A DNA stretch of 64,000 bases from Trichoderma breve (taxonomy: Eukaryota; Ascomycota; Sordariomycetes; Hypocreales; Hypocreaceae), in contig NC_079236.1 in NCBI RefSeq assembly GCF_028502605.1, positions 2,852,001-2,916,000 of the forward strand, written 5' to 3'. Below are positions 46,947 through 58,268 of this stretch, piece after piece. Each line of letters opens with the position of its first letter. The stretch's first letter is position 1. The notes beneath the pieces are model-generated. The model was not told the origin of the DNA, ran no database searches, and was given only the letters and a program-made list of their open reading frames with translations. The position numbers and the translations under genes were made by a program.

Positions 46947-49900
46947 TGGACTGATTGACCAACCTGCATCCGCATCGGATAGCCAGCCTACGTGCCATGC
47001 CTCTCTCTTGTCCCAGTCCCGTCCCAGCCAGCGCCTCGTGGAGAGAGAACAAGCCCCCCCGGCGGCTGCACCCAATCCCAGCATCTCGCTACCTGCGTCT
47101 CAGGTCTAGACGCTGCATGCTCACAAAAATGCTCTGCCCATTCTCGTCGACACACATATGATATGACGACTCGTTGCTCTGCTGCGGCAAGACAGCTACG
47201 ACATGACCATCCATCTCTACTATGTGTAACTCACACTGCCCTCTATCATACTGCACAGTATCTGGTCAGATTCAACCGTACAGTACAAATGTTCTAGCAA
47301 CCCGCCAGATCTTCCGTCTGATGCTAAAAAAGCACCGCAACCACTCGGCCGACGCCGGCCCGTCATGGGTCTGCCCTGCTTTGCCTCCTCCCTGGCTCCC
47401 TGCTCGCTCCCAAGGTTCGCACCAAATCTCCATCCCATCGTCAGCCTGGGGCCCCCCCGTCCTTTCTTCTTCCCTCTTTTTTGACACATGGGTTTCCCGT
47501 CCCCTCTCTCCACCGCCCCAAGCAAAAAAAAGACGGGAAGCTTGTTCGTTTTTGGGCTTGTCATCCTTCAACCGTCGCCATTGATTTGTCCATTCGTATC
47601 TTTTGCTGCCCGCTGCTTCGACCAGGGCTCCTCTTCTCTCTGACTCTCTCCCGGTATCGTACAGGCACTTGTAAGATCGCACAAGAAGCCGCCGTTAGTT
47701 AGTTTCGTTCGTTCGCGGTTACGCTATTCCCAGTGTGGGTGCGCCTCATCTTTGCTTTTTTTGTTCTCTCTCTTCCATGTTTCTTTTTTTCCTTCCCACC
47801 CCCGCCCGCTGATTGTCTCTCATTGTGACCCCCCTCCCATAATTTTTGATGTAATGTGTGTCTGGTGCGGAACGAGTACACGCAGCGCAAGTACCCTGTT
47901 GAGCAGGTCGCACAAGCACAAGCGTGCAAAGGGCAGGCAATTGGACCTGTGGATCTTGTACTCGGGGGGTCCTGTCCCATACTGTACGAGGCACTGCCGT
48001 GTCGGATCATGCAACCTGACATGTCATATGCAGAGCCGTTTACGGCACATCCACCTGCAGCCGTTGCACGACCGCTTTCGACTGCGTGCAGCTCGAGCTC
48101 GGTACCTCGCCGAGTGATGGCAGAGTGCTGGACGGGCTGGGTACTCGTACCTTGTCGTCGTCTCCTTTGTTTCTTTTGTGACGCTTGAGCACAATTTCTT
48201 GTGCAACTCGGTGCCCTTGTCCAGTCCAGCATGGTGACTGGTGACACGACTGCTGGCTGTTCTGTTCCGTCTCAGGCAATCAATCAAACCATGTCGTGCT
48301 AGCTAGCTATTTGGACCATTCAACGTCCATCCAAGAGCTGTCCTGCAGAGTCATTCACGTCCACATGGTTTCCTCCTGTGCCTGTCCCTCCCCATGGCGG
48401 GCATTAGCTTCTGCCCAGGAAGCCCACCGCGGCGGCAACTCTGGCAGCACCATGACCTATTTTCATCGCCACCGGCATAATCACGTTTCTGCCATGCGAC
48501 CCTCCCACAGCGGGCGAACACCGTCATCGCACACTTTAGGGTGAAGCCTCGCCTCGATCATGTACTCATACATACATGAGTATTTATATATATATTGTAT
48601 ATTAGGCAGTGTATTTATATAAATCAGACGTATCATACTCTTGGGCGAGAGGCGTGCGTCTTTATCAAAGGGTGTCTGGGTCCAGTCCTGACTGCGCCAG
48701 CCCAAGAGATAGATAGGCGCGCCAACAGCAGTTGGACGGACAGCTTCGTGAACAGAAATGCAAGATGCCGTACTGTACGCCAGACACCATCACCACCACC
48801 CCATGCTTGCTTGCAGTTCAAGTTGTGCTCAATATTCCCGCTAGCCCTGGCCTGGCCTGGCCACACTCCATCTCTGTATCCTGCTTGCTAGGCCTGATCG
48901 ACGGTGCGGCCGGCTTTGCTCACAGGACCTTGAAACTTTTCCCGGACGGGCCATATCGTGCATGTGGGCAAGGCAAAAAAACATGGGCTGCGTTTTGTTT
49001 CCTAGAAGCGTAAACAGTACGAGCGATGCATGCAACTAGTAGCACAATTTTACCGTGCATAGCCTGGCAATAAAGCCGCAGCATTTACATAGTCATTGAT
49101 GCAGGACATGGTCGAGCTTCAAACCATGAACCGGTAAAAGCTTGGATCCCCTTGTTCCCCAACATTGTGTATCTCATGCGCAATCCCCGATGGGAAGAGA
49201 GAACAATGATCAACCTGACCACAAGCAAGAACAGGCACCGGGATAGACGGGAAGCGGCGAGGTGGCTCCGAAATTAGGTGGGATCGTCCTGTCCTGTAGC
49301 AGTTTCTTTGAGACTCAGATTTGATAGCTCTCCGGGAAGCGAGCCGCTTTACTCCCTGGTCCCGTGCAGAGGGATAAGAAGTGGTCCTCGATGTTTTAAA
49401 GGAACCAGTTCTACTGTAAGTCGGTCAGCGTGACATCCATTACCTCGCAGCCACTGGAGCCCGGCCCCGTTCCCGGGCCGTTAGACTTCTCAGACATGCG
49501 GTTCTGGGTTGATACATTGAATGCATGAGCTGCATATCATAATGGAAAAGACAGGAAAAAAACAAGGAACAGGCATGTTTCTTGCTGCATGGCTGTGGAT
49601 ATCTGTTAGGTGAGAGGGCGAGTGTCTGTGAGTACTATTCCGTAGACTTTCAAGGCTGTAGAGCGAATTGCCTCTGCTTCCAGGCAAGTGCAAGTACCTG
49701 TAGTCAAGCACTATTGTAAGAGTTATATTGAAGTGCTAATAGTGCTATGCTAAACTTGACTAAATCTCTTGGTCCTCGACACTACTTGTGCTCTATAATT
49801 AGTAGAGCCTCTGTCTATTCTTCTTCACATTCAAGCCTTGGAGACAGCAAGGCTCTCTTACTGCTCTTTCCAGCACCGAGTGCATACCCCTGGGAATAGA

Positions 49901-52900
49901 ATTGATTGATCAACCTGCCTTTCTGTAAACCCTTGCGGAAACGAACTGCGGTGCCGAGGTTGCTCCTCTCGTGGCGGCTGCCTTTGAACCCTCGCCTCTC
50001 CTCTTTGGGAAACTCTTTCGGAGTCCAGATGCAAAGAAGAGAAGAGAAATTTCTTCCATGGCCCGGTCCGAGATTTCTTGCTGGGCATTATTGTCCCCAT
50101 TTTGACAGATGCAATGCCCATGCCCATGCTATCCCATGCCCTGCCCTGTCCTTCGGCATCGGATGAGCGTCAGCAACCCGATTGAGTGCGTCGGCCGAGA
50201 TCATCTCGCGCCTCTGACCAGATCGCATGCTGCTGCCTTACAGTAACTGCTACTGTACGAGTTTAATACCTGCACAGCACGGGCAAATACAACCACCACC
50301 ACGAAACGATAAAAGCCGAAGTCTCATATGCACATCAATATCCGTACTGTAGAGTAGCAGCATCTTTCTCGCACTCCCCCCCATGCATGTCCTGGAGAGC
50401 CCACTTGCATGCAGCCTCTTCGAGCCTATCAGCATCGCCCGGCTGCACGAGGCCGTGGCCCGCGAACCCCTTCCCAGAGGTCACTCACTCATTGCCCCCC
50501 CTTGCCTGGACTCTCGACTTTTTCTTGGGGCGTTTCGTGTCTTTTGTGTGTCAAGTTCAGTTGTTGGCCGGATCACAGCCGTGCGGTTCGCGGATCGGCC
50601 TGTCCAGCCTGTCTGTGCTGGAGCACAAGATTACCAGTGCGTTGTGTTTCGTTCGAGGCGCAACGAGGCAGGTAGACAGACTACTGCAGCAGCACCAAAT
50701 GAATACATGTACTTGCACAGGTTGTATTGGCCGCACGTTATCACCGACCTTGGGCCCGTCGACGGAGTATTACTGCTCCTGTCTTGTTCCTGTTGGCGGT
50801 AGCAATGCTTCGTATTCATCACCTAATACACGCCCGTCTTGACAGTCCTTTCTCGACTATTGATTGACATGAGCATCCCCAAAAGGCCAATAGAACCACA
50901 CACATCTATTTCGCAAGAACAGGTTTGAATTAAACGGATCGGAGCGCCTGAGTAAGCTGCGGCCGCCCTTGCCACCGCCGATTGGCCTGTTCGTTAAGCC
51001 CCAAAAAACCCGAGGGCAAGGTTTCGGTGTCGATACCAAGGCCACGGTACAGATACTCTCCTCTCTCTCTCTCTATACTCTCAGCTGAGCATTCCAGCCG
51101 GCTCGCAACAGCCCGCCAGACGACTCGTGCATCCGCTCGCCACTCGGCTGATTGGGAAAGGCAGCAGATCCGGTGACCAGTACGCTGGTACGGTGGACGG
51201 AACCAACAGCAAAACGTTTTTCGCGTAGCCCTGGGGCTGGGGGGGCCTTTGTTTGTGTCCAATTTCGTCAGTGCTGGCGGAAGGGCAACTTTGCACTACA
51301 GTACAGTGGATGGGCATTGACGAGTGGCACGATGCTTTGCCGCTCCGATGAGCCCTGGCCAATAATGGATCGGGTGCCCAAAGCTTCTTGGGTTGCTGTT
51401 GTTGGTCGTTGGAAACGTTTGATAGCAGGCCCAAACACTGTACGAGCCATGTCTGAAGCCTATGCTTGACCTTGAGGTATTCAACGCGATCAGCGCTAGC
51501 GGTGTCACCGAATTCAGCAACGTGTACGAGAGTAGTCGTAGTCTATGTGATGATGCGACGACGCTCGTTGGAAGCGCCTTGCACGGGCCTCTTCAAGGGG
51601 CGCCAGGTTTTGCATCTCGTTGAATCTGCTACTGTAGTTACTCTTCCAGCATATTGCCAAGTATATCGTCTACTGGCAGCCTTGTCAAACAAAAGTCTGC
51701 GCTCCGCACTTCGTCCCAATGCAGGTTCATGACCCGCAGATCGTCTCAATGGCATTTCTGTCAAAGTTCAAAGCGGGCATCTCCCATGTTTGCGGGTGAC
51801 GAAATGGCTGCGGAGAAAGGCGCTTGTTTCCACCTTGGATTCACAGCAGTCATCATTCCTCCTCCCAGCACTAGAACTTGGTAAATGCAGATCTGTGAAG
51901 CCACTAGAGCAAAACTAGCCGCAACTCTAACCTCAGCTTGGGGCGCCCATTCATTTTCCCTTGAAGCATCGAGCCACTCAACTCAAAAAAGAAACGCCAA
52001 AGAGTTGAGCTTCTACTCTAGCCGCCCTTGGCCCAGTTCGCCCATCCACGTGGGAAAAGAGAGCAGACAGAATTGACGGCGCACCGGGCAGTGACATTCT
52101 GGCCACCTTATTATGCATGTCTCAGAAATGGTCGCTCAGAGTTTTTGCAAGTTTCCGAACCCCCCTTCTTCCCTTGCTTGGCCTTGTCATTTCGGGGCCC
52201 GGCGCGAGTGGCTGGATTGACAAGGCTTTTTGTTGGCTCTCTTTGTGTACTGGTCAAAACGCCCTTTTAATTTGAATCCTTCGTTCGAGGTGCCTGAAGG
52301 CCTGGTAGCTCGAGCGAGAGCCGTTGAGCTAAACTGAGGCGCCGATGTGTCACTGCCAAGCCAATTTCGTCTCTCCAAGAGTCCTTCAAGAGCACATGGT
52401 TCGGAAGCGCTCAATGCCGTGAGGAGCTTTGTTCTACAGCAATCGGGCGGGCACACATGGAAAATGTCTCGACAATTGGACAGTTCGTCTACTCGTACTT
52501 GAAAGTACTATCAGCTAGAACTATCTCGGGGCAGGCCTTGGTTGGCCAACTACCAGACTGAGACATGGCATACTCCGTACTCGTACCTGAGGTCCTCTTC
52601 CCAAGCTTCGTGAGAGTACGAGTAAGAACAGCCGGGCTGGCACGGCATCATGCCTATTGCTGCAGAGCACAGGTAGCACAAACTATTCTGCAACCGTTAT
52701 CTATCTATCGGAATCTCGACTCCCCCAGCTTTGTCGCCTCGTACAAAGCAAGGCGGATATCGAGAGGGGGTGTGTTCATGTCCATGTTCACATTCAAGAA
52801 CAAGAACAGGCTGGAACCTGCCTCCCACCGCCTTGGCCAAGTGGCCATTCATTCTCCCTGCCCTCATGTCTCTTGTCTCTGAGCATTGGACACAAACAAC

Positions 52901-54600
52901 TCCGATAATTGTTTGCCACTCCCCCTCTTTTTGTCTCTCATTCATGTCTGACCACATGCGTTTATTTGCAGCCCTACATGTGAGCAGCTAATGTGGAATG
53001 TTTGTCTTCTTTCTCTCTTTTCCCCTTCGCCCTATGAATGAGCACATGAGCCGTTGCAGACTAAGAACCCTTTTGCTCGTCTAATTTTGGGGAGGCGTTG
53101 GTTGCACGTCGTGCCTCTCCGGGCAAAAAGCAATTTGCTTTTTGGGGCTTTCTTTTTTTGGTCTGATCGGCAGGGTGAGTCGCTCTGGCATACCTGTGCA
53201 ACGGATGGGCGCTGCGGTTCTTATCGTGAGATTGGTGTTGGATCGATGATTATCGTAGGTATGCTGTAGATGGGTTATCAGATGCAGATGACTGTTTGTT
53301 TTACATCATCAGGTAGATTGTACCGAGATTTTCCTAATAGACGGAGAGCGGGCGAAGATGTGTAAAGGTGTTTGTCTGTCTGCTTGCCTTGCTAGCTCGT
53401 GCAAGTGGGCAGGCGTGAAAGCTATTTGGAGGACCACTTTGTTTGGATGAGAGAGCCTGTCCTTGTGAGACCTTGTCTCTTCCCGCAGAAGTGATGTAGT
53501 ATACGACTCCAGACGGTGTGAGGAAAAACAAGAATTGTGGACTTGTCTTTGTGACGGGATCGCGGATGCTATCATAGCCGAGTAGATTGTTTCATTTTCC
53601 ACCTTGGCGACGATGATCATCTGTCTATCGCCACGTCACATTGTTGTATAAACCAATTCCCCAATGTTTCGAGAGCGAACCCTCACCATATCACCACTGA
53701 GTCTACTCCGTAATTCATTTCCAAGATTCAGTGCGAAACCTCGTCTCTCCTCCCTGCATCCGGAACCATAGCCACCGTCTAAGACAAGCGGCCCCAGGAT
53801 CAAGGATTTCTTATGATTAATATTAGATTACTGTACTCCGTATGAATTTCCTTTTTTTTCTTTCAATTGTCGTTGCCTGGAGGAAATAAGGCGTTGGTGA
53901 CGGGACGTGCAGATGACAGATTTCGAACCAACAGGGTAGCACTACAGTAAAGTAGAGGAGCCAACGGGAGGAAGTGGAAGGGTAGGTTTGTTGAAATTTT
54001 GTGAAGAACTTTGTACAAAAACTACTCTCCATGTATGTTTGGTTGCATTGGAGGATTGTTGGGAGTAAGGGGGTGTGAGTGGTGAGAGGATTTGAGATTA
54101 CGGGGTGCAGGGTATTTTTTTGACAAATAACTCATTGCGCGAGACGAATTTGATGTTGCTCGATTCACTTCACTAGAACGCCAATTCGACACCGCAATTT
54201 TTACCATCGAGTATCTTGCGTCGCAAACAATACCGAGTACTGGATGAATATAGTCATAGTAGCAGTTACTACGGTAGATAGATGCAGATATAGTAGCAGT
54301 TACTAGATGAATGTAGGCAACTATAGTCATTCACGCAATCACAAAGATCCCCAAGAAGCATCGCGAAACCAATACCAGTCAAAATTCGCGCTGTGTTAAC
54401 TATGTAATAATATTGACCACCAGCTCCCCCCATTCATGTGAAAGAACCCCTATAACGCAAATGAAAGAAAAGCATACTACCATAACCAACTTTTTGTTTT
54501 TTTCGAGCCTGTACAATATTGACCGCACCATGCCATGTCTGCCCCCGCCTTATCCACCCGATCCCGTCTTCGTTTCACACGCCCTAAATCGTAAGAAGAA

Positions 54601-55119
54601 TCAAGAAGATGAAATGCTGCCTGGCAAACGAAGGACGACGAGAAACTCCGCTATCCGAGCATTGGAAGATGGAGCGGTGCCTAATTCACGTCTTTCTGCA
54701 ACATCATCTTCCTGTCCTCCATTCAGACGCATGTCTTGTCCGTCCTCGTCTTGTCCGTCCTCGTCTTGTCCGTCCTCGTCTTGTCCGTCCTCGTCTTGGC
54801 TGTCCTCGTCTTGGCTCTCAACTTCCATTATGCTTGCATCATCTGGAATATTAATCCCGACCACCCTTACACCATCTGGGACATCGATCTCAATTACACT
54901 CGCGTCGTCTCCGATATCAACCTCCATGATGCTTACGTTGTCGTCTTGATCCGTACTCTCGACCTCGGTTGAATCGTCGGAGCTAATCTCAATTACGTTG
55001 TTGCGCATAGATATGGAGTCATCCGTGCTTGACAGCCTCCCGTAGCCTCCGGAAGATATTCCACAAGCAGGGGAGGATTGCGATGCGGCGGAACTGGAGT
55101 CCTGGTTGGATCGCTTCAT
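54601..55119 (-). CDS. Acidic multi-SIM ORF, in frame directly after the gid5 stop
   Basis: A 172-codon frame whose ATG is the codon immediately after the gid5 TAG, in the same frame. The translation is Ser/Asp/Glu-rich. It contains five spaced hydrophobic motifs flanked by acids: NVIEISSDD (residues 41-49), SIMEVDIGDD (63-72), ASVIEIDV (73-80), VRVVGINIPDD (84-94) and SIMEVES (96-102). The form resembles SUMO-interacting motifs. Four to five QDEDG/QDEDS units follow, encoded by a 15-bp minisatellite, then a neutral tail. It could be a C-terminal extension of Gid5 reached by stop readthrough, a separate cistron or gene, or a tail lost by a recent nonsense change. I do not recognise a homologue. 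The repeated motif pattern argues that it is, or recently was, coding. Confidence 0.5.
   Translation of the reverse strand: MKRSNQDSSSAASQSSPACGISSGGYGRLSSTDDSISMRNNVIEISSDDSTEVESTDQDDNVSIMEVDIGDDASVIEIDVPDGVRVVGINIPDDASIMEVESQDEDSQDEDGQDEDGQDEDGQDEDGQDMRLNGGQEDDVAERRELGTAPSSNARIAEFLVVLRLPGSISSS
54735..54809. repeat. 15-bp minisatellite inside the acidic ORF
   Basis: Four identical copies of CTTGTCCGTCCTCGT and a fifth with two changes. On the minus strand they encode the pentapeptide QDEDG/QDEDS. Confidence 0.95.
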
Positions 55120-58100
55120 CTAGTAAGCGATCGCCCTCTCTAGCTGATAGACCGCAGTTCTAGCACGTTCCCGTACGTCAAGGTCTCTATCATTGTGCTT
55201 CAGAAATTCCATCCTGTTATAGAACCCCAGTTTCTTTAGTTCTGCTGCCCTCATAGACCAGGCCTCACCGCCACCGCCCTCACCCTCGTCATCGTGACCT
55301 GTGAGGTTGATGATTAGGTGGCAGACGGCAACGCGCACTTCTTTATCTCTGTTGCTGATTTGCTGACAGAGGAGCTTGAGCAAGTCTGTTTGCCTAACAA
55401 CTAGCTGCCGATGTTGATTTGTGCTGGCGGCTATATGAACTAGGATATAAATGACTGGAATGATGATTTTGGCATGCGGGTGAATGAGTCTAGTCTCCTG
55501 CCCCGGCGTTGCAGTCCGTCGAGAGAAGGGATGAAGCACTTTGGCTCGTAGCTTTGAAGATAGTATATCGAAGAGACGATCTTGTCCAATAGTGCTGAAC
55601 AGGTAGTCAATCATCTCGGTTGTGTCATAAGGTGACTCCGCAGAGGCGCCCACTCCGAGCCCAACCAGGTTTCTGATGAGCTCTAGACCTTGTTCCTGAA
55701 CAGCCACTTCATCGCTTCGGGATCTCCTGAATGAGTTGAGCTCGGATTCACGTATGCCGGCGAGCTTGTCTTCAGCCTGACGCAGCTTGGTCGACCTTGA
55801 AGCATCTAGCTTCTGCATGTTGCCGTTCGCTGCAAACGTCCACCGCACCTGTTCATCAGACGGCGTCGAATCCATATCCTCGTCAACATCGTCATCCGGT
55901 GACTGGATGGGCTGTGTGTTATACGCCGCAGAATCTTGGCCGTCGTCGTAAATGAGTTGCACCAACCACTCAGGCTCAAGCTGTTCCAAGCAAGATCTCT
56001 TCAGGTCAGGGCTGACGGCAATTACAAAGTGCTTTAGGGCCCATAGGGCGTTGAGCCGCAGAGCGGGATTCTCAGAGTGAGCATGTTCGCAAAGTATCTT
56101 CATGACACCGTTTTCGGCCAGGAGCTGATGACTGTTAGCTTCGCAATACTTCTTTTCTAATAGATGTGACAAACCTCGCGGACCGGACTGGCCTCCAAGA
56201 CCAGGTTGCAAATAGCAGCTGTGGCTGCAATCTGGACATCGATATCTGGGTGCTTTAAGAATTTGAAGACGGGCATGGCGACGGAGTGATCAACCAAAGT
56301 CGTGCGAAGTATGCTAATGGATCGCGAAAGCATCCTGATAACATGGCAGGCCGCGACGATGACTGATAATGGATTGGCACCGTATGCTGATGAGACGCTG
56401 GGCTGCGCTTCAGGCTCTCCGCTGGGCTTATCCTTGAGTCGATCCTTAATCTGTCTGGGCCGCTTGGGGTATTCGTTAAGTGACTCCATCACATAAGGAA
56501 TAAAGTCCTCATCGACCAAAGCTTTCCTGTAATCTTCCTTCCCAGAAGCGACAGCCCCGATGGCTTTCAGTGTTGATTCCCTGAGCCGCACCCGATGAGA
56601 GAGAAGGGGATCTTGACCAGCTTGGCCTAGTTGTGACGTTGAAGGACCTTCTTCCTCCATATCGGTATCTGGTTGCGGAGACCAGTATTTAGCCGCCTCC
56701 AGGATGGATACAGACCGATAGGCACGCCTCAGAAGCTTGGTCAAGGTCTTGACAGCACCACAGTCGTAAGCAGCTTTTTGGAGCTGTTCGCTGTCAGTGA
56801 TGAGGCGGGCCAACGTAGCTGGTGTCCTTTCCAAGATGAGATGCTGGGTTTCATCAAACGAGGTCTGCGACTCAGCATCATCTTTGTCATTCTTGGCTAT
56901 CAAGTCAATCAGCAGTGGCACTATGAGCATGCCAAGGCTAGTTTCTCTCCATCCTTTGCGCCCTAAGCCTGCTTTGAAGAGGGATGTGACCAGGGTGGCT
57001 GCCATGAGTCTCCCATAGCCGCTAAGAGTCCTGGCTTGCACAATCAGCCAGGGAATAAAAGGACTCTCAATTTCCTCGGATGAGCTGTCCAAGCTCGACT
57101 CTAAGGCAGCGGGAGAGACAAATCTGGGTCCAGGTGTTTGGCTGGGAGTTCGTGATTCTGGGTGGTCTGGTGTGTTGGCGGAAGAGTGGTGGTGAGAGTG
57201 TGGGGGGCTCCGAGTAACAGAGAAGGGAGGAGGCAACAAATAGTCCATGGCTGTCTGGTTCGGTGTTTTGGAGCCACCCAAGCTGTTGGCCTCGAATACG
57301 ATGGAAGGGAAGACGGCGAGAATGGCGGGGGAGTTGATAAGTCGAATTGCCCTGTACTTTGAATCTCCGAGAATGGCCACCACGGCTCCGAGGATGGGGC
57401 CAATCTGGGTTCCGTGGGGAGCTTCTTTGGGGAAGGCCTCATATAGGCCATCGCTATAAGCTTGTGCCTCAGCTCCCGGCACAACATGACCCTGACTCAC
57501 GGCGAAGCTGGCTAAGCGGGAGGCAAGCATGTCCAAAACGCCAGAGTGTAGTAGAGCCTGCTGATGCCGTTCATCTCTGCAAATGCGAGATATCAAACTG
57601 GCGGCAAGCTCCACCTGGGTCTGCTGCAAGTAACTCGATGATGTCGAAGCAAGTATGAGACATAAGGACTCGAGGTGAAGCGGCGATGCAAATATCGTGT
57701 CAGCAAGAGCTAGGATATCGAGTGGGGATGACGGAGATGCCAGAGCGGCCGCATTCGCAATGCCAGTGACGGCCTTAAGAGCGGCAACGACGATTTGCGG
57801 CGCGTTGGCATTGGGAGATGTGCATGCGAGGATCGCCGGGAGAGCTCGGGAGGCGTGGACGGACGGTAAGAAAGGAGGGCCACCTGCAAGATAGTATCAC
57901 TAGTCAGCATCACTCCTCCAGGACCAGGAAATAACAAAGGAACAGCAGAATTTTCAATGCATACCCTTGGCGAAGCTTGTGATGATCTGCAAGGCTTGCA
58001 GCCTGACGTTGTCTTCGTCTGACAGGGGCCGCTGTCCCATTGACTGTGGCCTAGCATCCTTGGTTGTAGCATTCGCCTTGGTGGCAGATCGAGCCGACGT

Positions 58101-58268
58101 CAGCGTCCTGACGACGGGCTCCAGCACGCCCTGGCTGACCCATGTCTCCTTCTTCTGGTGGTGCCCAACTATCTCGTTTTTGAGAGCCCGTAGCGCTGCC
58201 GACTGCTCGGGGCACGTTTTGGCGTTGCGCAGCTGAGTCAAGATCGGGGAGGTTTGGGGGCGCGCCAT
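55120..58268 (-). CDS. GID5: Armadillo-repeat subunit of the GID/CTLH ubiquitin ligase (Gid5/Vid28, ARMC8-like)
   Basis: Scaffold that docks the substrate receptor (Gid4 in yeast) on the GID E3 ligase, which destroys gluconeogenic enzymes when glucose returns. Three exons, 58268-57965, 57883-56175 and 56124-55120, give 1,005 aa, slightly longer than the yeast protein. The N-terminus MARPQTSPILTQLRNAKTCP is followed by helical armadillo units throughout. Examples are EIVGHHQKKETWVSQGVLEP, VELAASLISRICRDERHQQA, DVQIAATAAICNLVLEASPV, LLAENGVMKILCEHAHSENP and RLNALWALKHFVIAVSPDLK. The ARMC8-type C-terminal block includes EVRVAVCHLIINLTGHD and ends in RTAVYQLERAIAY. Introns: GTATGC with CTGAC and TTGCAG; GTTTGT with GCTAAC and CATCAG (50 nt). 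The TAG stop (55122-55120) is followed at once by an in-frame ATG. Confidence 0.9.

Larger units (their letters stand above)
43492..54600. other. About 11-kb gene-poor region upstream of veA
   Basis: No frame in this interval shows a recognisable domain. The longest ATG frame (44,637-45,545, 302 codons) runs through a GCTTGT microsatellite and looks random. GC content is normal, not the AT-rich signature of RIP-mutated repeats, and I see no transposase or reverse transcriptase remnants. The stretch is marked by many copies of TACTGTAC and TACTCGTAC. A possible plus-strand intron at 44,161-44,239 suggests a divergent non-coding transcript near veA. The last kilobase is the 3' flank of the gid5 locus. 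Confidence 0.5.

Noticed and set aside
53900..53960. TTCGAACC, looking like a tRNA B-box complement
   Set aside because: No pairing T stem, no A box at the right distance and no cloverleaf could be drawn.
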